From NCBI GenBank assembly GCA_017399225.1, contig JAFQEB010000046.1, positions 1 to 40,227 of the forward strand: a stretch of 40,227 nt of DNA, written 5' to 3'. Under the pieces are notes generated by a model. It was not told the origin of the DNA, did no database searches, and saw only the letters and a list, made by a program, of their open reading frames with translations. Source of the DNA: Clostridia bacterium. Lineage in GTDB: Bacteria > Bacillota_A > Clostridia > Christensenellales > Aristaeellaceae. How positions within the stretch are numbered: the stretch's first letter is position 1; each line of letters begins with the position of its first letter. A program made the position numbers and the translations under genes. Below, in pieces: positions 8,963-17,089 of this stretch.

Positions 8963-9943
8963 ATGCGTCCGTTATTTGAAAACATCTGCACAGCACTTGG
9001 GCTGGGCCGCCTGACAGCGGAGCCCCGGCAGCTCAGCGGCGGCTATATGCACCGCATGTTCGCCGTCACAACCGGGGAGGGGCAGTATGCCGTGAAGCTG
9101 CTGAACCCGGAGGTCATGGCGCGGCCGGAGGCTGCCGGCAATTACCGCCGGGCCGAGGCCTTTGAAGCCATGCTGGAGCAGCAGGGCCTGCCCATCCTGC
9201 CCGCCCTGAGCATCGGCGGGCACAAAAACCATTGCGTGAACGGACAATACCTGTACATCTTCCCCTACTATGATGGCCGGGCGCTGCAGGACGGAGAGAT
9301 CACCCCCGCCCACTGCCGCCGGATGGGCGAAGCGCTGGCCCACATCCACGCTACCGCCCGCCAGGAGGCCCCGGAGTGCGACACGTCTGCGCCCATCGAC
9401 TGGCCCGCGCTGACCGCCGCACTCCTGCATAACGAAGAGAGCCGCGCCTGGGGCGCCCGTATGCACTGCGCCCTGCCGATGCTGATCCGTCAGACCCGCC
9501 GCATGGCCCTGGCCGCCGCTCAGCTGCCCCGCAGTGAAGCCCTGTGCCACAATGATATGGACGCCAAGAATGTGCTGTGGCAGGGGGAGGATTTCCGCAT
9601 CATCGATCTGGAGTGCCTGGGCTGGGGCGACCCGCAGCAGGAAATGCTGGATCTGGCGATCTCCTGGGCCGGATGGCCGCAGGATGAGGAGCGCTTCCTG
9701 GCCTTTGTGGCAGGCTACCGGCAGGCAGGCGGACAGATCACCGCCGACGCCGACGTGCTCTATGACAGCCGCCGCAATCACCTGGACTGGCTGGCCTACA
9801 ACGCCCGCCGGGCCCTGCATGACGACCCCGGGGAACGGCGCATCGGCCGCGAGCAGATCGACGAGACCCTTGAAAAGCTGGAGTCCGACAGAGAAAATCG
9901 CCGGCAGATACTCCGCTGGCTGGAGGAGGTATGCCGTTCATGA
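8963..9943 (+). CDS. APH-fold phosphotransferase (kinase of unknown substrate)
   Basis: 326-aa protein of the aminoglycoside phosphotransferase/choline kinase fold. The catalytic loop HNDMDAKN (about 196-203) and metal-binding IIDLE (about 213-217) match the HxDxxxxN and DxD/E motifs of the family. The N-lobe has a glycine-rich GGYMHRMFAV and a Lys in YAVKLL. The start is ATG 8963, with GGAGG 7 nt upstream; a GTG 5 codons earlier overlaps that site. Families with this fold include antibiotic kinases, homoserine kinase-like, choline kinase-like and fructosamine-like enzymes. Nothing here fixes the substrate, and resistance should not be inferred. It overlaps the next gene by ATGA, so the two are probably co-expressed. 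Confidence 0.85.
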   Translation: MRPLFENICTALGLGRLTAEPRQLSGGYMHRMFAVTTGEGQYAVKLLNPEVMARPEAAGNYRRAEAFEAMLEQQGLPILPALSIGGHKNHCVNGQYLYIFPYYDGRALQDGEITPAHCRRMGEALAHIHATARQEAPECDTSAPIDWPALTAALLHNEESRAWGARMHCALPMLIRQTRRMALAAAQLPRSEALCHNDMDAKNVLWQGEDFRIIDLECLGWGDPQQEMLDLAISWAGWPQDEERFLAFVAGYRQAGGQITADADVLYDSRRNHLDWLAYNARRALHDDPGERRIGREQIDETLEKLESDRENRRQILRWLEEVCRS

Positions 9944-10488
9944 GCGAGCTTTACCTGATCCATTACTGCCACCCGGACTGCGAGCCCTTCCGCAACATCA
10001 TGCGCCTGCCGGAGGAGGAGGCCTTCGCCCTGGCCCGGGAGATGGCCGCCACCCACCCGGACGCCTCCGCCTTCCACCGTTTTGCGGACTTTCCCAGCTA
10101 TCATCCCCGCCGCAAGGAGGCCGACGGCATACTGCACGCCGCCTTCCGCATGATGGGCGGCAAGCCCAAGCAGGAGCATCCCCTGTCCTTCACGCTGGAG
10201 GGCAGCGACTATCTGGACGGCTGGTTCGACCGGGGCGCGATCCTGCGGCTGCCGCTGGCCTCCGTACCCCGGGAGCAGGTGAGCTTCACCCTGGGCGACA
10301 GCCTTGGGATGCTGGACAATACCGGCGGCTTCACCATGCTGACGGTGGACAAGCTGGAGGAAATGATGGCTGCCCACCCCGGCGGCCCCCAGGCCTTTCT
10401 GAAGGAGACCATCGAGAAGTACCACTACATCGAGGCTCAGCTCTGGGATGACGCCCCCTGCGCCCAGGCGGAGTTCGTGCGGCGCTGA
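9940..10488 (+). CDS. Unrecognised conserved-looking protein, coupled to kinase
   Basis: 182-aa soluble protein that I do not assign to a characterised family. It has no signal peptide or membrane segment. It begins SELYLIHYCHPDCEPFRNIM and contains Trp/Tyr/Asp-rich stretches (SDYLDGWFDRG, EKYHYIEAQLWDD) and a glycine-rich TLGDSLGMLDNTGGF. Start ATG 9940 overlaps the kinase stop (ATGA) and has GGAGGAGG about 10 nt upstream. The alternative ATG at 9931 sits 1 nt after that site and is unlikely. Composition matches its neighbours. Translational coupling suggests a role alongside the kinase, which is inference only. The stop is followed after 4 nt by the start of structured element A. Confidence 0.75.
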   Translation: MSELYLIHYCHPDCEPFRNIMRLPEEEAFALAREMAATHPDASAFHRFADFPSYHPRRKEADGILHAAFRMMGGKPKQEHPLSFTLEGSDYLDGWFDRGAILRLPLASVPREQVSFTLGDSLGMLDNTGGFTMLTVDKLEEMMAAHPGGPQAFLKETIEKYHYIEAQLWDDAPCAQAEFVRR

Positions 10489-10492
10489 ACAG

Positions 10493-10710
10493 CAGCCATA
10501 CAAAGAATAAACCTCTGGGAGGTGTCGGAGGGCCCGCAGGCCCTCTGACTGCAATCGTATCCGGAGGCTTTGCCGCCGGGGCGGGGCGTTCTTGGCTTTG
10601 CCAAGAACATACCTTACACGGAGGAACGGCCGTCAGGGCTGCTTGCAGCCCCGACAGTGACGGAGTGCAATCCCTCGAAAAAGTGCCTAAAGCACTTTTT
10701 CGACTCGCAG
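10493..10710 (+). repeat. Terminator-associated structured element, copy A
   Basis: 218-bp element sharing its skeleton with 16431-16657 and 18327-18538. In order it has: degenerate left end CAGCCATACAAAG; conserved GGGAGGTGTC; hairpin GAGGGCCcgcaGGCCCTC; AATCGTATCC; a GCCGCCGGGGCGGGG segment; copy-specific hairpin GTTCTTGGctttGCCAAGAAC; a second copy-specific hairpin GGGCTGcttgCAGCCC; A/T-flanked hairpin AAAAAGTGC/GCACTTTTT (10675-10703), a likely bidirectional terminator; and right end CGACTCGCAG. The right end abuts the comEC terminator hairpin on its downstream side. Unlike copies B and C, there is no second hairpin copy on the left. Confidence 0.85.
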
Positions 10711-10714
10711 TAAT

Positions 10715-10739
10715 TGCCGGAAGCATTGCGCCTCCGGCA
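10715..10739 (-). terminator. Hairpin after comEC (U-tract displaced by element A)
   Basis: On the minus strand, one base after the comEC TAA, TGCCGGA pairs with TCCGGCA (10733-10739 with 10715-10721). The sequence then continues AATTACTGCG instead of a T-run, because element A begins there. Termination may now depend on the A/T-flanked hairpin inside element A. Confidence 0.6.
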
Positions 10740-10740
10740 T

Positions 10741-13014
10741 TTATTTGTGCGTATAGATCCTAAATGCGTCCTCATCGAAGCGGACGATCACCGCGCCAAG
10801 GGCGTTGGTGCTGTAAACAGGAATATCCCCCACCCGCGCCCCGAGGCTGGCCTCTCTTGCCTCCGTACCGCAGGACAGCAGAATTGCCTGCGGGCTGACC
10901 GTCTGCAGATAGTCCGCGCCGGTGCTGCCTGCGCTGCCGTGATGGGCCGCCTTGAGCAGATCGGCCGGCACGGCGGAATAGTTCTCATAGGTGCCGGTGA
11001 TATCGCCGGTCAGCAGTAGCGCCGTGCCGCGCACCTCCGCCAGCAGCACAAGGCTGGCATGGTTGGCGTCCTGCATGGGCCGGGTGCGCCCTGCTTCCGG
11101 CCAGAGGCAGGTGATGCGGCCCGAGGGCAGCGGCAGCACGTCGCCCCGGGAAAGGCTGCATATCTCCGTCCCGCGTGCTTCCAGCTCCGCCACCATCTCC
11201 GTCAAACCCGGATCGATGGAAGGCACCTGCGCATCCACAGGCAGGAAGCACCGCGTCACCGGGATATCCTGATCGATGATCGCCCGCAGGCCGCCTGCGT
11301 GGTCGGTGTGGAGATGGGTGAGGATCAGCGTATCCACCCCCAGGCGGTTCTGGTGCAGATACCCCGCGAGGCTCTGTCCGTCCTCGCCCGTGTCGATCAC
11401 CACCACCTGATCCCGGTCGTGCAGCAGCGCCGCATCCGCCTCCCCCGCGCTGAACTGGATGTATGTCGTTTCCTGATTGGGCACGGGCAGCAGGATCAGC
11501 GCCATCAGCGCCGCGCCGCCAAGCATCAGCGGCCTGCGGAAGCGGTGGAGCTTCCGGGGCACAAGGGCCATCAGGCCCAGGCAGAGCATCCCCCACCCCA
11601 GGATGAAAAGCAGATCCGGCCGGGGCAGCCAGAGGCTGGAAATCCCCATGCTGTCCAGCCCGCGCACCCCCGCCAGCAGCAGACGGGTGGCTCCTGATGC
11701 AGCAAGGCCCAGGGTCTCCCGCACCACCGGCAGCTGCAAGCAGGCGAAGGTCAGCCAGTACAGGGCCATCACGCCCGTAGTCAACGTGGTGATGAACAGG
11801 TTCAGCACGAGGGACAGCAGGGGCAGCTCCCCAAACCAGTACAGCTGCGCCGGAAGGATACCCAGCTGAGCCGATATGCTCGCAGCCAGGGCCTCCCACA
11901 GCCATTTCAGGAGGGGCTGCTCCGGGTGCAGGAGCCCGCTGATGCGGGGCCGGAGCAGCAGCAGACCCAGCATTGCCCCATAGGTCAGCTGGAAGGAGGC
12001 GCTCAGCAGCAGCGGCGGGCTGAAGACCAGCTGAATCGCGGCGGCAAAGCACAGCGTGTGCAGCTGCACCGTCTGGCGATGGCGCACGCGCCCCATCTCC
12101 CACAATACGGACAGCAGCGCCGCACGGATCACCGGCGCCTGACCGCCCGCCAGCAGGCAGTAGGCCAGCAGCACGCCGCCCCGGAGCATCAGCTGCGCCC
12201 TGCGGCCCAGCCGGGTGGGCTTGAGCAGCAGCGCCAGCATCATCGACAAAACGCCCACATGATAGCCCGATACGCTCAGGATATGGGCAATGCCCAGCCG
12301 CTGGAAGGCCGCATTGTCCTCCTCGGCAATGAAGTCCCGGGTGCCCAGCAGCATCGCGGCAGCGTAAGCGCCGGCCTCCTCCCCCATGGCACGCATGAGA
12401 TCCCCGGAGAGATCGTGGCGGAGCCGGGCCAGCGTGCCTTCCAGGCTGAAGCCGCCAGAGGGGAAGGTCAGTTCGTCCGCACCGTAGACGCCGAAATCCA
12501 CGCCCCGCTGCAGGAGGTACTCCCGAAAATCGAAGCCGCCGGGGTTTTCCGCCCCGGAGGGATGGTAGGCCCGTCCCTGAAAGGCGACCCTTGCACCGGG
12601 CAGCAGCTGCTCCGGCACGGTCTCGCCCTCGTCCAGATACCAGGTCCAGTAGGCGCCGCTGCGCCAGGGGCGGCCGTCCACCCTCACATCCCGGAGGATG
12701 GTCTGCACCTGTCCGTCCTCCCGCAGGCGGAGCTCCTGAGCCACCACGCCGGTGACGGTACACCCGCCCTCCGGCGGCTGCGCGGGATGGTATGCCCCGT
12801 AGCCCAGCAGCGCACCCAGGAAAAGCACGCACAGCGCAGCGCCGAGCGCCCTGCGCCGCCCATGCCGCAGCAGGGCATACAGCAGGCACAGCGCCAGCCC
12901 GGCGGCAGCGCCCTGCCAGGCAGGGGCCGCCCGCCCCAGCAGGATGCCCACGGCCAGCGCCGCAGTCAAAAGAGGCAGCAGCCATGGATGCCTGTCGCGC
13001 ACAGGTTCCCGCAT
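10741..13014 (-). CDS. comEC: ComEC/Rec2-type DNA uptake channel
   Basis: 757-aa polytopic membrane protein of the ComEC family, the channel that carries single-stranded DNA across the inner membrane during transformation. It has N-terminal transmembrane segments and a DUF4131-like region (about 10-190). The Competence domain follows (about 220-490), including IAHILSVSGYHVGVLSMML. A C-terminal metallo-beta-lactamase domain has THLHTDHAGG (about 559-568) and KAAHHGSAGSTG. The length is normal for the family. The start has AAGGAGG 8 nt upstream. It is last in a minus-strand gene run, 36 nt after the chromate transporter genes. No comEA or comF lies in the window, so a functional uptake system cannot be inferred. 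Confidence 0.93.
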   Translation of the reverse strand: MREPVRDRHPWLLPLLTAALAVGILLGRAAPAWQGAAAGLALCLLYALLRHGRRRALGAALCVLFLGALLGYGAYHPAQPPEGGCTVTGVVAQELRLREDGQVQTILRDVRVDGRPWRSGAYWTWYLDEGETVPEQLLPGARVAFQGRAYHPSGAENPGGFDFREYLLQRGVDFGVYGADELTFPSGGFSLEGTLARLRHDLSGDLMRAMGEEAGAYAAAMLLGTRDFIAEEDNAAFQRLGIAHILSVSGYHVGVLSMMLALLLKPTRLGRRAQLMLRGGVLLAYCLLAGGQAPVIRAALLSVLWEMGRVRHRQTVQLHTLCFAAAIQLVFSPPLLLSASFQLTYGAMLGLLLLRPRISGLLHPEQPLLKWLWEALAASISAQLGILPAQLYWFGELPLLSLVLNLFITTLTTGVMALYWLTFACLQLPVVRETLGLAASGATRLLLAGVRGLDSMGISSLWLPRPDLLFILGWGMLCLGLMALVPRKLHRFRRPLMLGGAALMALILLPVPNQETTYIQFSAGEADAALLHDRDQVVVIDTGEDGQSLAGYLHQNRLGVDTLILTHLHTDHAGGLRAIIDQDIPVTRCFLPVDAQVPSIDPGLTEMVAELEARGTEICSLSRGDVLPLPSGRITCLWPEAGRTRPMQDANHASLVLLAEVRGTALLLTGDITGTYENYSAVPADLLKAAHHGSAGSTGADYLQTVSPQAILLSCGTEAREASLGARVGDIPVYSTNALGAVIVRFDEDAFRIYTHK

Positions 13015-13050
13015 GGCCGCCGCCTCCTTTTCATATGATTTTTGACTTTT

Positions 13051-13611
13051 TTACATCCACCCCAGGGCATGAAGCGCCGCGCCGGACGCCCCGCACAGTG
13101 CCATGACCAGGATGGGGTTGAGCTTCTTCCCCCGGCAGCGGATGTGCAGCGCTGCAAAGGCCGCGAGCATCAGCAGCGCCCCGGCCAGCGAGAAGCCGCC
13201 GCCCGACGCCGTGCAGGCCACCTGGATGAGGGAGAGCGCCGCGGAGGCGATCAGCGCCACAACGACAGGGCGCAGCGTTCCCAGGATCGTCTGCATTTCC
13301 CGGCCGGAGCGGAAACGGGCATACAGCCAGGACAGGAACGAAACGATGATGACCGAGGGCAGCACGCAGCCGAAAGTCGCTGCCAGCGCCCCCGGCAGCC
13401 CCGCCACGCGCATCCCCACGAAGGTCGCCGCATTGAGGGCGATGGGCCCCGGCGTCATTTCGGCAATGGTGACCAGATCGGCAAACTCTGCCGCGGTGAG
13501 CCACGCATGGGCCGTGACGGCCTGCGCCTCGATCAGGGGCATCGCAGCATAACCGCCGCCCACGGAGAAGCTGCCGATCTGCAAGAAGGCCAGCACAAGG
13601 TCAAGGATCAT
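13051..13611 (-). CDS. Chromate transporter family protein, second half-size subunit
   Basis: 186-aa membrane protein of the CHR family. It carries the family signature as SVGGGYAAMPLIEAQ near the start and EMTPGPIALNAATFVGMRVAG (about 50-70), followed by four hydrophobic segments. It is half the length of classical ChrA. It forms a tandem pair with the preceding gene, the arrangement known for short-chain CHR proteins in which two half-size subunits act together. Its ATG overlaps the preceding stop by 4 nt (ATGA, 13608-13611), indicating translational coupling. Known CHR members export chromate, but the real substrate here is open. Confidence 0.88.
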   Translation of the reverse strand: MILDLVLAFLQIGSFSVGGGYAAMPLIEAQAVTAHAWLTAAEFADLVTIAEMTPGPIALNAATFVGMRVAGLPGALAATFGCVLPSVIIVSFLSWLYARFRSGREMQTILGTLRPVVVALIASAALSLIQVACTASGGGFSLAGALLMLAAFAALHIRCRGKKLNPILVMALCGASGAALHALGWM

Positions 13612-14192
13612 GCAGCGCCGCCCTCCCCTCTGCCGCCGGCGGCCTTCCTGCGCGGCAGGAATGCCCGGGCAGCGCCGATCAGCGCCGCGCCGAGGATGAT
13701 GAAGATCACATTGACCTTCAGGAAGTACGTCAGCACAAAGGCAGCAAGCATCAGGGCCGTCAGCAGCCAGCTGCGCCGCCGGAGCACCTTGCCGCCCAGC
13801 TCCGCCACCACATCGGCGATAACCGCCGCCACGCCGCAGCTCATGCCTGCCATCACCGCGCGAACCCATTCGTTCTGCGCAAACTGGGCGTAGATCAGGG
13901 AGATCACGCCGATGATGACGATGGGCGGGATCAGCGTGCCCAGCACGGCAGCCAGCATCCCGGGGACGCCTGCGATGCGGCGGCCGGCAAGAATCGCGGC
14001 ATTGACCGCAATGGGGCCGGGCGCCGTCTGCGCCAGGGCGGTCATATCCAGCATCTCATCCTCGGTCAGCCAGTGCAGCTCATCCACCAGCTTCTTTTTC
14101 ATCAGCGATACGATCACAAAGCCTCCGCCGAAGGTGAAGGCGCTGATCATCAGCATCGTGCGGAACAGCGTCCACAAGCGCTTCCAGTTCAT
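13608..14192 (-). CDS. Chromate transporter family protein, first half-size subunit
   Basis: 194-aa CHR-family membrane protein. It has FTFGGGFVIVSLMKKK at the N-terminus and LAQTAPGPIAVNAAILAGRRIAG as the second family signature, then hydrophobic segments and a short basic/glycine-rich tail. The start MNWKRLWTLF is preferred because GAGAGG lies about 9 nt upstream and the family starts about 15 residues before FTFGGG. An alternative ATG at 14234 overlaps the adenine deaminase stop and would add 14 residues. It pairs with the gene at 13051-13611. Confidence 0.87.
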   Translation of the reverse strand: MNWKRLWTLFRTMLMISAFTFGGGFVIVSLMKKKLVDELHWLTEDEMLDMTALAQTAPGPIAVNAAILAGRRIAGVPGMLAAVLGTLIPPIVIIGVISLIYAQFAQNEWVRAVMAGMSCGVAAVIADVVAELGGKVLRRRSWLLTALMLAAFVLTYFLKVNVIFIILGAALIGAARAFLPRRKAAGGRGEGGAA

Positions 14193-14230
14193 CTGGTGCT
14201 GCCTCTCTCCCGGGAAGCCGCTGCCCGGGT

Positions 14231-15961
14231 TCATTCGATAAAGGTCTGGGTATTGACGTCGATGACGCCGCGGGTGGTCAGCCTGAGGGTCGGAATGACC
14301 GGCAGGCTGGCGAAGCTCATGGTCATGAAGGGGTCGATGCCCGGGCAGGTGCCCCGCTCGACGGCGGCGGCCTTGCACTTCTCCAGTGCAGCGCTGACCT
14401 CCTCCAGCGGGCGGTCGGTGACCAGGCCCGCCAGGGGCAGCGCCAGCTCAGCGACGATTTGACCGTTTTCGGCCACCACCATGCCGCCGCCCAGCTCCCG
14501 CAGGCGGTTCACCGCGCAGACGATGTCCGCATCATTCACGCCGCAGGCGATGATGTTGTGGCTGTCATGCGCCACGGAGGTCGCCGTTGCGCCGCGCTTG
14601 AGGCCGTAGCCCTTCACATAGCAGGAAGCCACATGGCCGGTCATGCGGTGACGCTCGCAGACAGTCATCTTCACCACGTCGCGGGCCAGGTCGACGCCCC
14701 GGGCACGGCCGAGGTTTTCGGTCACGATCTGGCCATCCACCAGGCCGATGAGGGGTGCGTCCGTCAGGGCCAGCTGATCGGCGGTCAGCGGAGGCATGTG
14801 CACGGTGTCCGTCACGGCAGAGAGGATTTCCGGCTCGATCTTAGGCTCCTCCAATGCGACTTCGCCGCCGTCGCAGACCAGTCTGCCGCGCTTGAAGACC
14901 ATCTCCACGTTCACGTCCGTCAGATTGTCCAGCACGACAAAATCCGCCAGGTAGCCCGGGGCAATGGCGCCCTTGTTGTTCAAAAGGAAGTAGCGCGCCG
15001 CGTAATGGCTGGCCACCATGATCGCCAGGATGGGGTCCGCGCCCAGACGGATGGCCTTGCGGACGATGTAGTCGATATGGCCCTTCTCCAGCAGGTCGCC
15101 GGGGTGCTTGTCGTCGGTGGCGAACATGCAGCGGTGGGCGTACTGCGGCGTCAAAAGGGGCATGAGGGCCGTCAGATTCTGGGCGGCGGTGCCCTCGCGG
15201 ATCATGATGAACTGCCCCTTGCGCAGCTTCTCCAGGGCGTTTTCAAAGGTGTCGCACTCGTGGTCGGAGTACACGCCGGCGGACATGTAGGCGTTGAGTG
15301 CCTTGCCGGCAAGGCCGGGGGCATGGCCGTCGATCTTCTTATGGTGGGCCTGGGACGCCACGATCTTCTCGATCGTTCCCCGGTCGCCCATGAGGATGCC
15401 GGGGTAGTTCATCATCTCCGCCAGGCCCAGCACGCGGGGATGATCGAAATAAGGGTTGATGTCCTGCCAGGACAGGGCCGCGCCGCTCTCTTCAAGCGGG
15501 GTGGCGGGCACGCAGGAGGGCAGCATGAAGTGCACATCCAGCGGCAGACCCTCGGTAGCGGCGATCATATAATCCATGCCGGCCGTGCCGCAAACGTTGG
15601 CGATCTCATGGGGATCAGTGATGACGGTGGTGGTGCCGTGGGGCACGACGGCCCTTGCAAAAGAGGACGGCGACACCAGGCTCGACTCCAGGTGGATGTG
15701 CGCGTCGATAAAGCCCGGCGCAACGATCCTGCCGGACACATCGATCTCCGTTTCGCCCTCGTAGTGCTCGTCCATGCCCACCACCAGGCCATTGGCAACA
15801 GCAATGTCTCCATGGCAGATCTCGCCCGTGAACACGTTGATGTAGTCAGCATTCTTCAGCACCAGGTCGGCCTTCTCCTGCCCCAGCGCCACGCGGACGA
15901 GCCGCTGCTTGCGCTGCACCTTCTCTGCAATGCGTTCCGCCTGAGTCTTCGCCTGCGTCAT
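14231..15961 (-). CDS. ade: Adenine deaminase
   Basis: 576-aa amidohydrolase converting adenine to hypoxanthine and ammonia in purine salvage. The metal-binding motif PGFIDAHIHLESSLV is at about 82-96 (His88, His90). Family-typical stretches include PHGTTTVITDPHEIANVCG, LGLAEMMNYPG, KIDGHAPGLAGKALNAY, SDHECDTFENALEKLRKGQFIMIREGTAAQN, FATDDKHPGDLLEKGHIDY and the C-terminal VAHDSHNIIACGVND. The length matches bacterial Ade/YerA proteins. The start has AAAGGAG 8 nt upstream. It lies 55 nt after a zinc-ribbon gene and 38 nt before the chromate transporter pair, so co-transcription is likely. Confidence 0.97.
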   Translation of the reverse strand: MTQAKTQAERIAEKVQRKQRLVRVALGQEKADLVLKNADYINVFTGEICHGDIAVANGLVVGMDEHYEGETEIDVSGRIVAPGFIDAHIHLESSLVSPSSFARAVVPHGTTTVITDPHEIANVCGTAGMDYMIAATEGLPLDVHFMLPSCVPATPLEESGAALSWQDINPYFDHPRVLGLAEMMNYPGILMGDRGTIEKIVASQAHHKKIDGHAPGLAGKALNAYMSAGVYSDHECDTFENALEKLRKGQFIMIREGTAAQNLTALMPLLTPQYAHRCMFATDDKHPGDLLEKGHIDYIVRKAIRLGADPILAIMVASHYAARYFLLNNKGAIAPGYLADFVVLDNLTDVNVEMVFKRGRLVCDGGEVALEEPKIEPEILSAVTDTVHMPPLTADQLALTDAPLIGLVDGQIVTENLGRARGVDLARDVVKMTVCERHRMTGHVASCYVKGYGLKRGATATSVAHDSHNIIACGVNDADIVCAVNRLRELGGGMVVAENGQIVAELALPLAGLVTDRPLEEVSAALEKCKAAAVERGTCPGIDPFMTMSFASLPVIPTLRLTTRGVIDVNTQTFIE

Positions 15962-16016
15962 GGAGATGCTCCTTTCCTACGCAACGGATCGGTTCGCCAT
16001 CAGGACGCGCCGCTCA

Positions 16017-16319
16017 TCACGACATGCCGATCGCAAAAACCAACACGAAAATAAACAGGAAATACAGGATGAAGAACAGCACCGCGGCGATCACGCTTAG
16101 CAGCGCGCCCAGGCCCGCCTTCTTGGCATTGTTCGGCTGGGTATCCTTCCACAGGATAAACAGAACCAGGCCCGCCACCGGAACGCAGCAGCCCAGCGCC
16201 GTCCAGCCCAGGCTGCCGGAGTCATTCACCGCCGTCGCCTTCTCCTGTGCCGTGCCGCACTGGGGGCAGATAACCGCCTCCTCATGGATCTCCGCGCCGC
16301 AATTCTTACAAAAAGCCAT
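16017..16319 (-). CDS. Zinc-ribbon small membrane protein, paralog 1
   Basis: 100-aa protein of unknown function. An N-terminal zinc ribbon (CKNCGAEI...ICPQCG, residues 4-24) is joined by a polar linker to two hydrophobic helices (ALGCCVPVAGLVLFILW; LSVIAAVLFFILYFLFIFVLVF) that flank a conserved WKDTQPNNAKKAGLGAL segment. It is clearly related to the protein at 17089-17406, with the same ribbon, WKDTQP loop and helices. Start MAFCKN has GGAGG 8 nt upstream; the ATG two codons earlier is too close to that site. The promoter is at 16353-16381. Confidence 0.85.
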   Translation of the reverse strand: MAFCKNCGAEIHEEAVICPQCGTAQEKATAVNDSGSLGWTALGCCVPVAGLVLFILWKDTQPNNAKKAGLGALLSVIAAVLFFILYFLFIFVLVFAIGMS

Positions 16320-16352
16320 TTTCATTTCCTCCTCGAAGTCTTTTTCATCCGC

Positions 16353-16381
16353 ATTATAGCACAGCCCTGCCGGGTTTGCAA
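16353..16381 (-). promoter_or_regulatory. Strong sigma-A promoter of zinc-ribbon gene 1
   Basis: Minus strand: TTGCAA (16376-16381), 17-nt spacer ending GTGC, TATAAT (16353-16358). It could drive the whole run from 16319 to 10741. Confidence 0.85.
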
Positions 16382-16401
16382 TCAAACTGCTTTACGGCAT
16401 C

Positions 16402-16430
16402 AAAAAAGGCCGCAGGAACTCTGCGGTCTT
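16402..16430 (-). terminator. Distal terminator copy next to element B
   Basis: Minus strand: CCGCAG pairs with CTGCGG around loop AGTTC, then GCC and six T (16402-16407). The 25 bp at 16406-16430 are identical to 16658-16682 on the other side of element B. Only this copy kept the T-run. Confidence 0.85.
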
Positions 16431-16657
16431 CAGACTGTCAACAAACTCGGGGAGGTGTCGGAGGGCCCGCAGGCCCTCTGACTGTAATCGTATCCGGGGG
16501 AGTCTTCGACTCGTTACCCTGCCGCCAGGGCGGGGTGTTTTTTGCTCTGCAAAAAACTTTCCTCACACGGAGGAGCGGCCGGGAGGGCCTTTCAGGCCCG
16601 ACCAGCGACGGAGTGCAATCCTCGAAAAAGTGCCTAAAGCACTTTTTCGACACGCAG
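16431..16657 (+). repeat. Terminator-associated structured element, copy B
   Basis: 227-bp copy. Left end CAGACTGTCAACAAACTC and right end CGACACGCAG form imperfect terminal inverted repeats. It carries the conserved GGGAGGTGTC and the GAGGGCCcgcaGGCCCTC hairpin. Copy-specific stems are an extra GAGTCttcGACTC, GTTTTTTGCtctGCAAAAAAC and GGGCCTttcAGGCCC. The A/T-flanked hairpin (16622-16650) matches copy A. It is bounded on both sides by an exact 25-bp direct repeat that is the terminator hairpin of the minus-strand DUF2085 operon. It contains no open frame of note. Confidence 0.9.
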
Positions 16658-16682
16658 AAGGCCGCAGGAACTCTGCGGTCTT
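16658..16682 (-). terminator. Proximal terminator hairpin of the DUF2085 operon, T-run lost
   Basis: Immediately after the DUF2085 stop. It is identical to 16406-16430, but on the minus strand it runs from the hairpin through TT straight into CTGCGTGTCG of element B, so the T-run is missing. Confidence 0.75.
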
Positions 16683-17089
16683 TACCGTGCCTGCTTGAGC
16701 TTCATGCCCAGCGCATAGCCGATGCCAATCAGCCCCCGCGTACCGGCGATGATCATCATCACCAGCGAGTAGCCAAAGAGAAGCCCCGTCACAAAGCGCC
16801 GGGGGTTGGTGCTTTCGTACTTCGTCAGCAGCTGAATGAAGCCATCCGCTACCATGGGCACGGCCAGAAGCAGCATCGCCCAGACCGGCGGCTCCCACAG
16901 CCAGGCCGTCACGGCTGCGATCAGCATACCGCACAGCTCGCCCGTGCACCGCGCACAGACCGGGAACTTCATGCCATTACGCCACCTGAAGGACCGGTCA
17001 GGCCGCGTGTGGCAGCCCGTAAAACGGGGCAGCCACACGTACAGCCAGTTGATCACATGGATCAGACCACGTTTGACCGGATGCAGCAT
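16682..17089 (-). CDS. DUF2085 membrane protein
   Basis: 135-aa predicted membrane protein. It has the DUF2085 signature: an N-terminal CHTRPDRSF followed by KFPVCARCTGE (about 26-53). Three hydrophobic segments follow (CGMLIAAVTAWLW, VWAMLLLAVPMVADGF, TGLLFGYSLVMMIIAG). The paired Cys/His residues suggest metal or redox chemistry at the membrane, but the family has no established function. Its ATG overlaps the stop of the zinc-ribbon gene (TAATG), implying translational coupling. The stop codon touches the operon's terminator hairpin, which is duplicated around element B. Confidence 0.88.
   Translation of the reverse strand: MLHPVKRGLIHVINWLYVWLPRFTGCHTRPDRSFRWRNGMKFPVCARCTGELCGMLIAAVTAWLWEPPVWAMLLLAVPMVADGFIQLLTKYESTNPRRFVTGLLFGYSLVMMIIAGTRGLIGIGYALGMKLKQAR

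Noticed and set aside
8963..9943. Aminoglycoside resistance gene
   Set aside because: Only the general kinase-fold motifs are shared. Similarity to characterised resistance enzymes cannot be seen, and the context is not a resistance locus.
16431..16657. Group II (IIC) intron or full insertion sequence, because of terminator targeting
   Set aside because: Only 212-227 bp, no reverse transcriptase or transposase frame, no recognisable domain V, and terminal inverted repeats plus direct duplications do not fit an intron.
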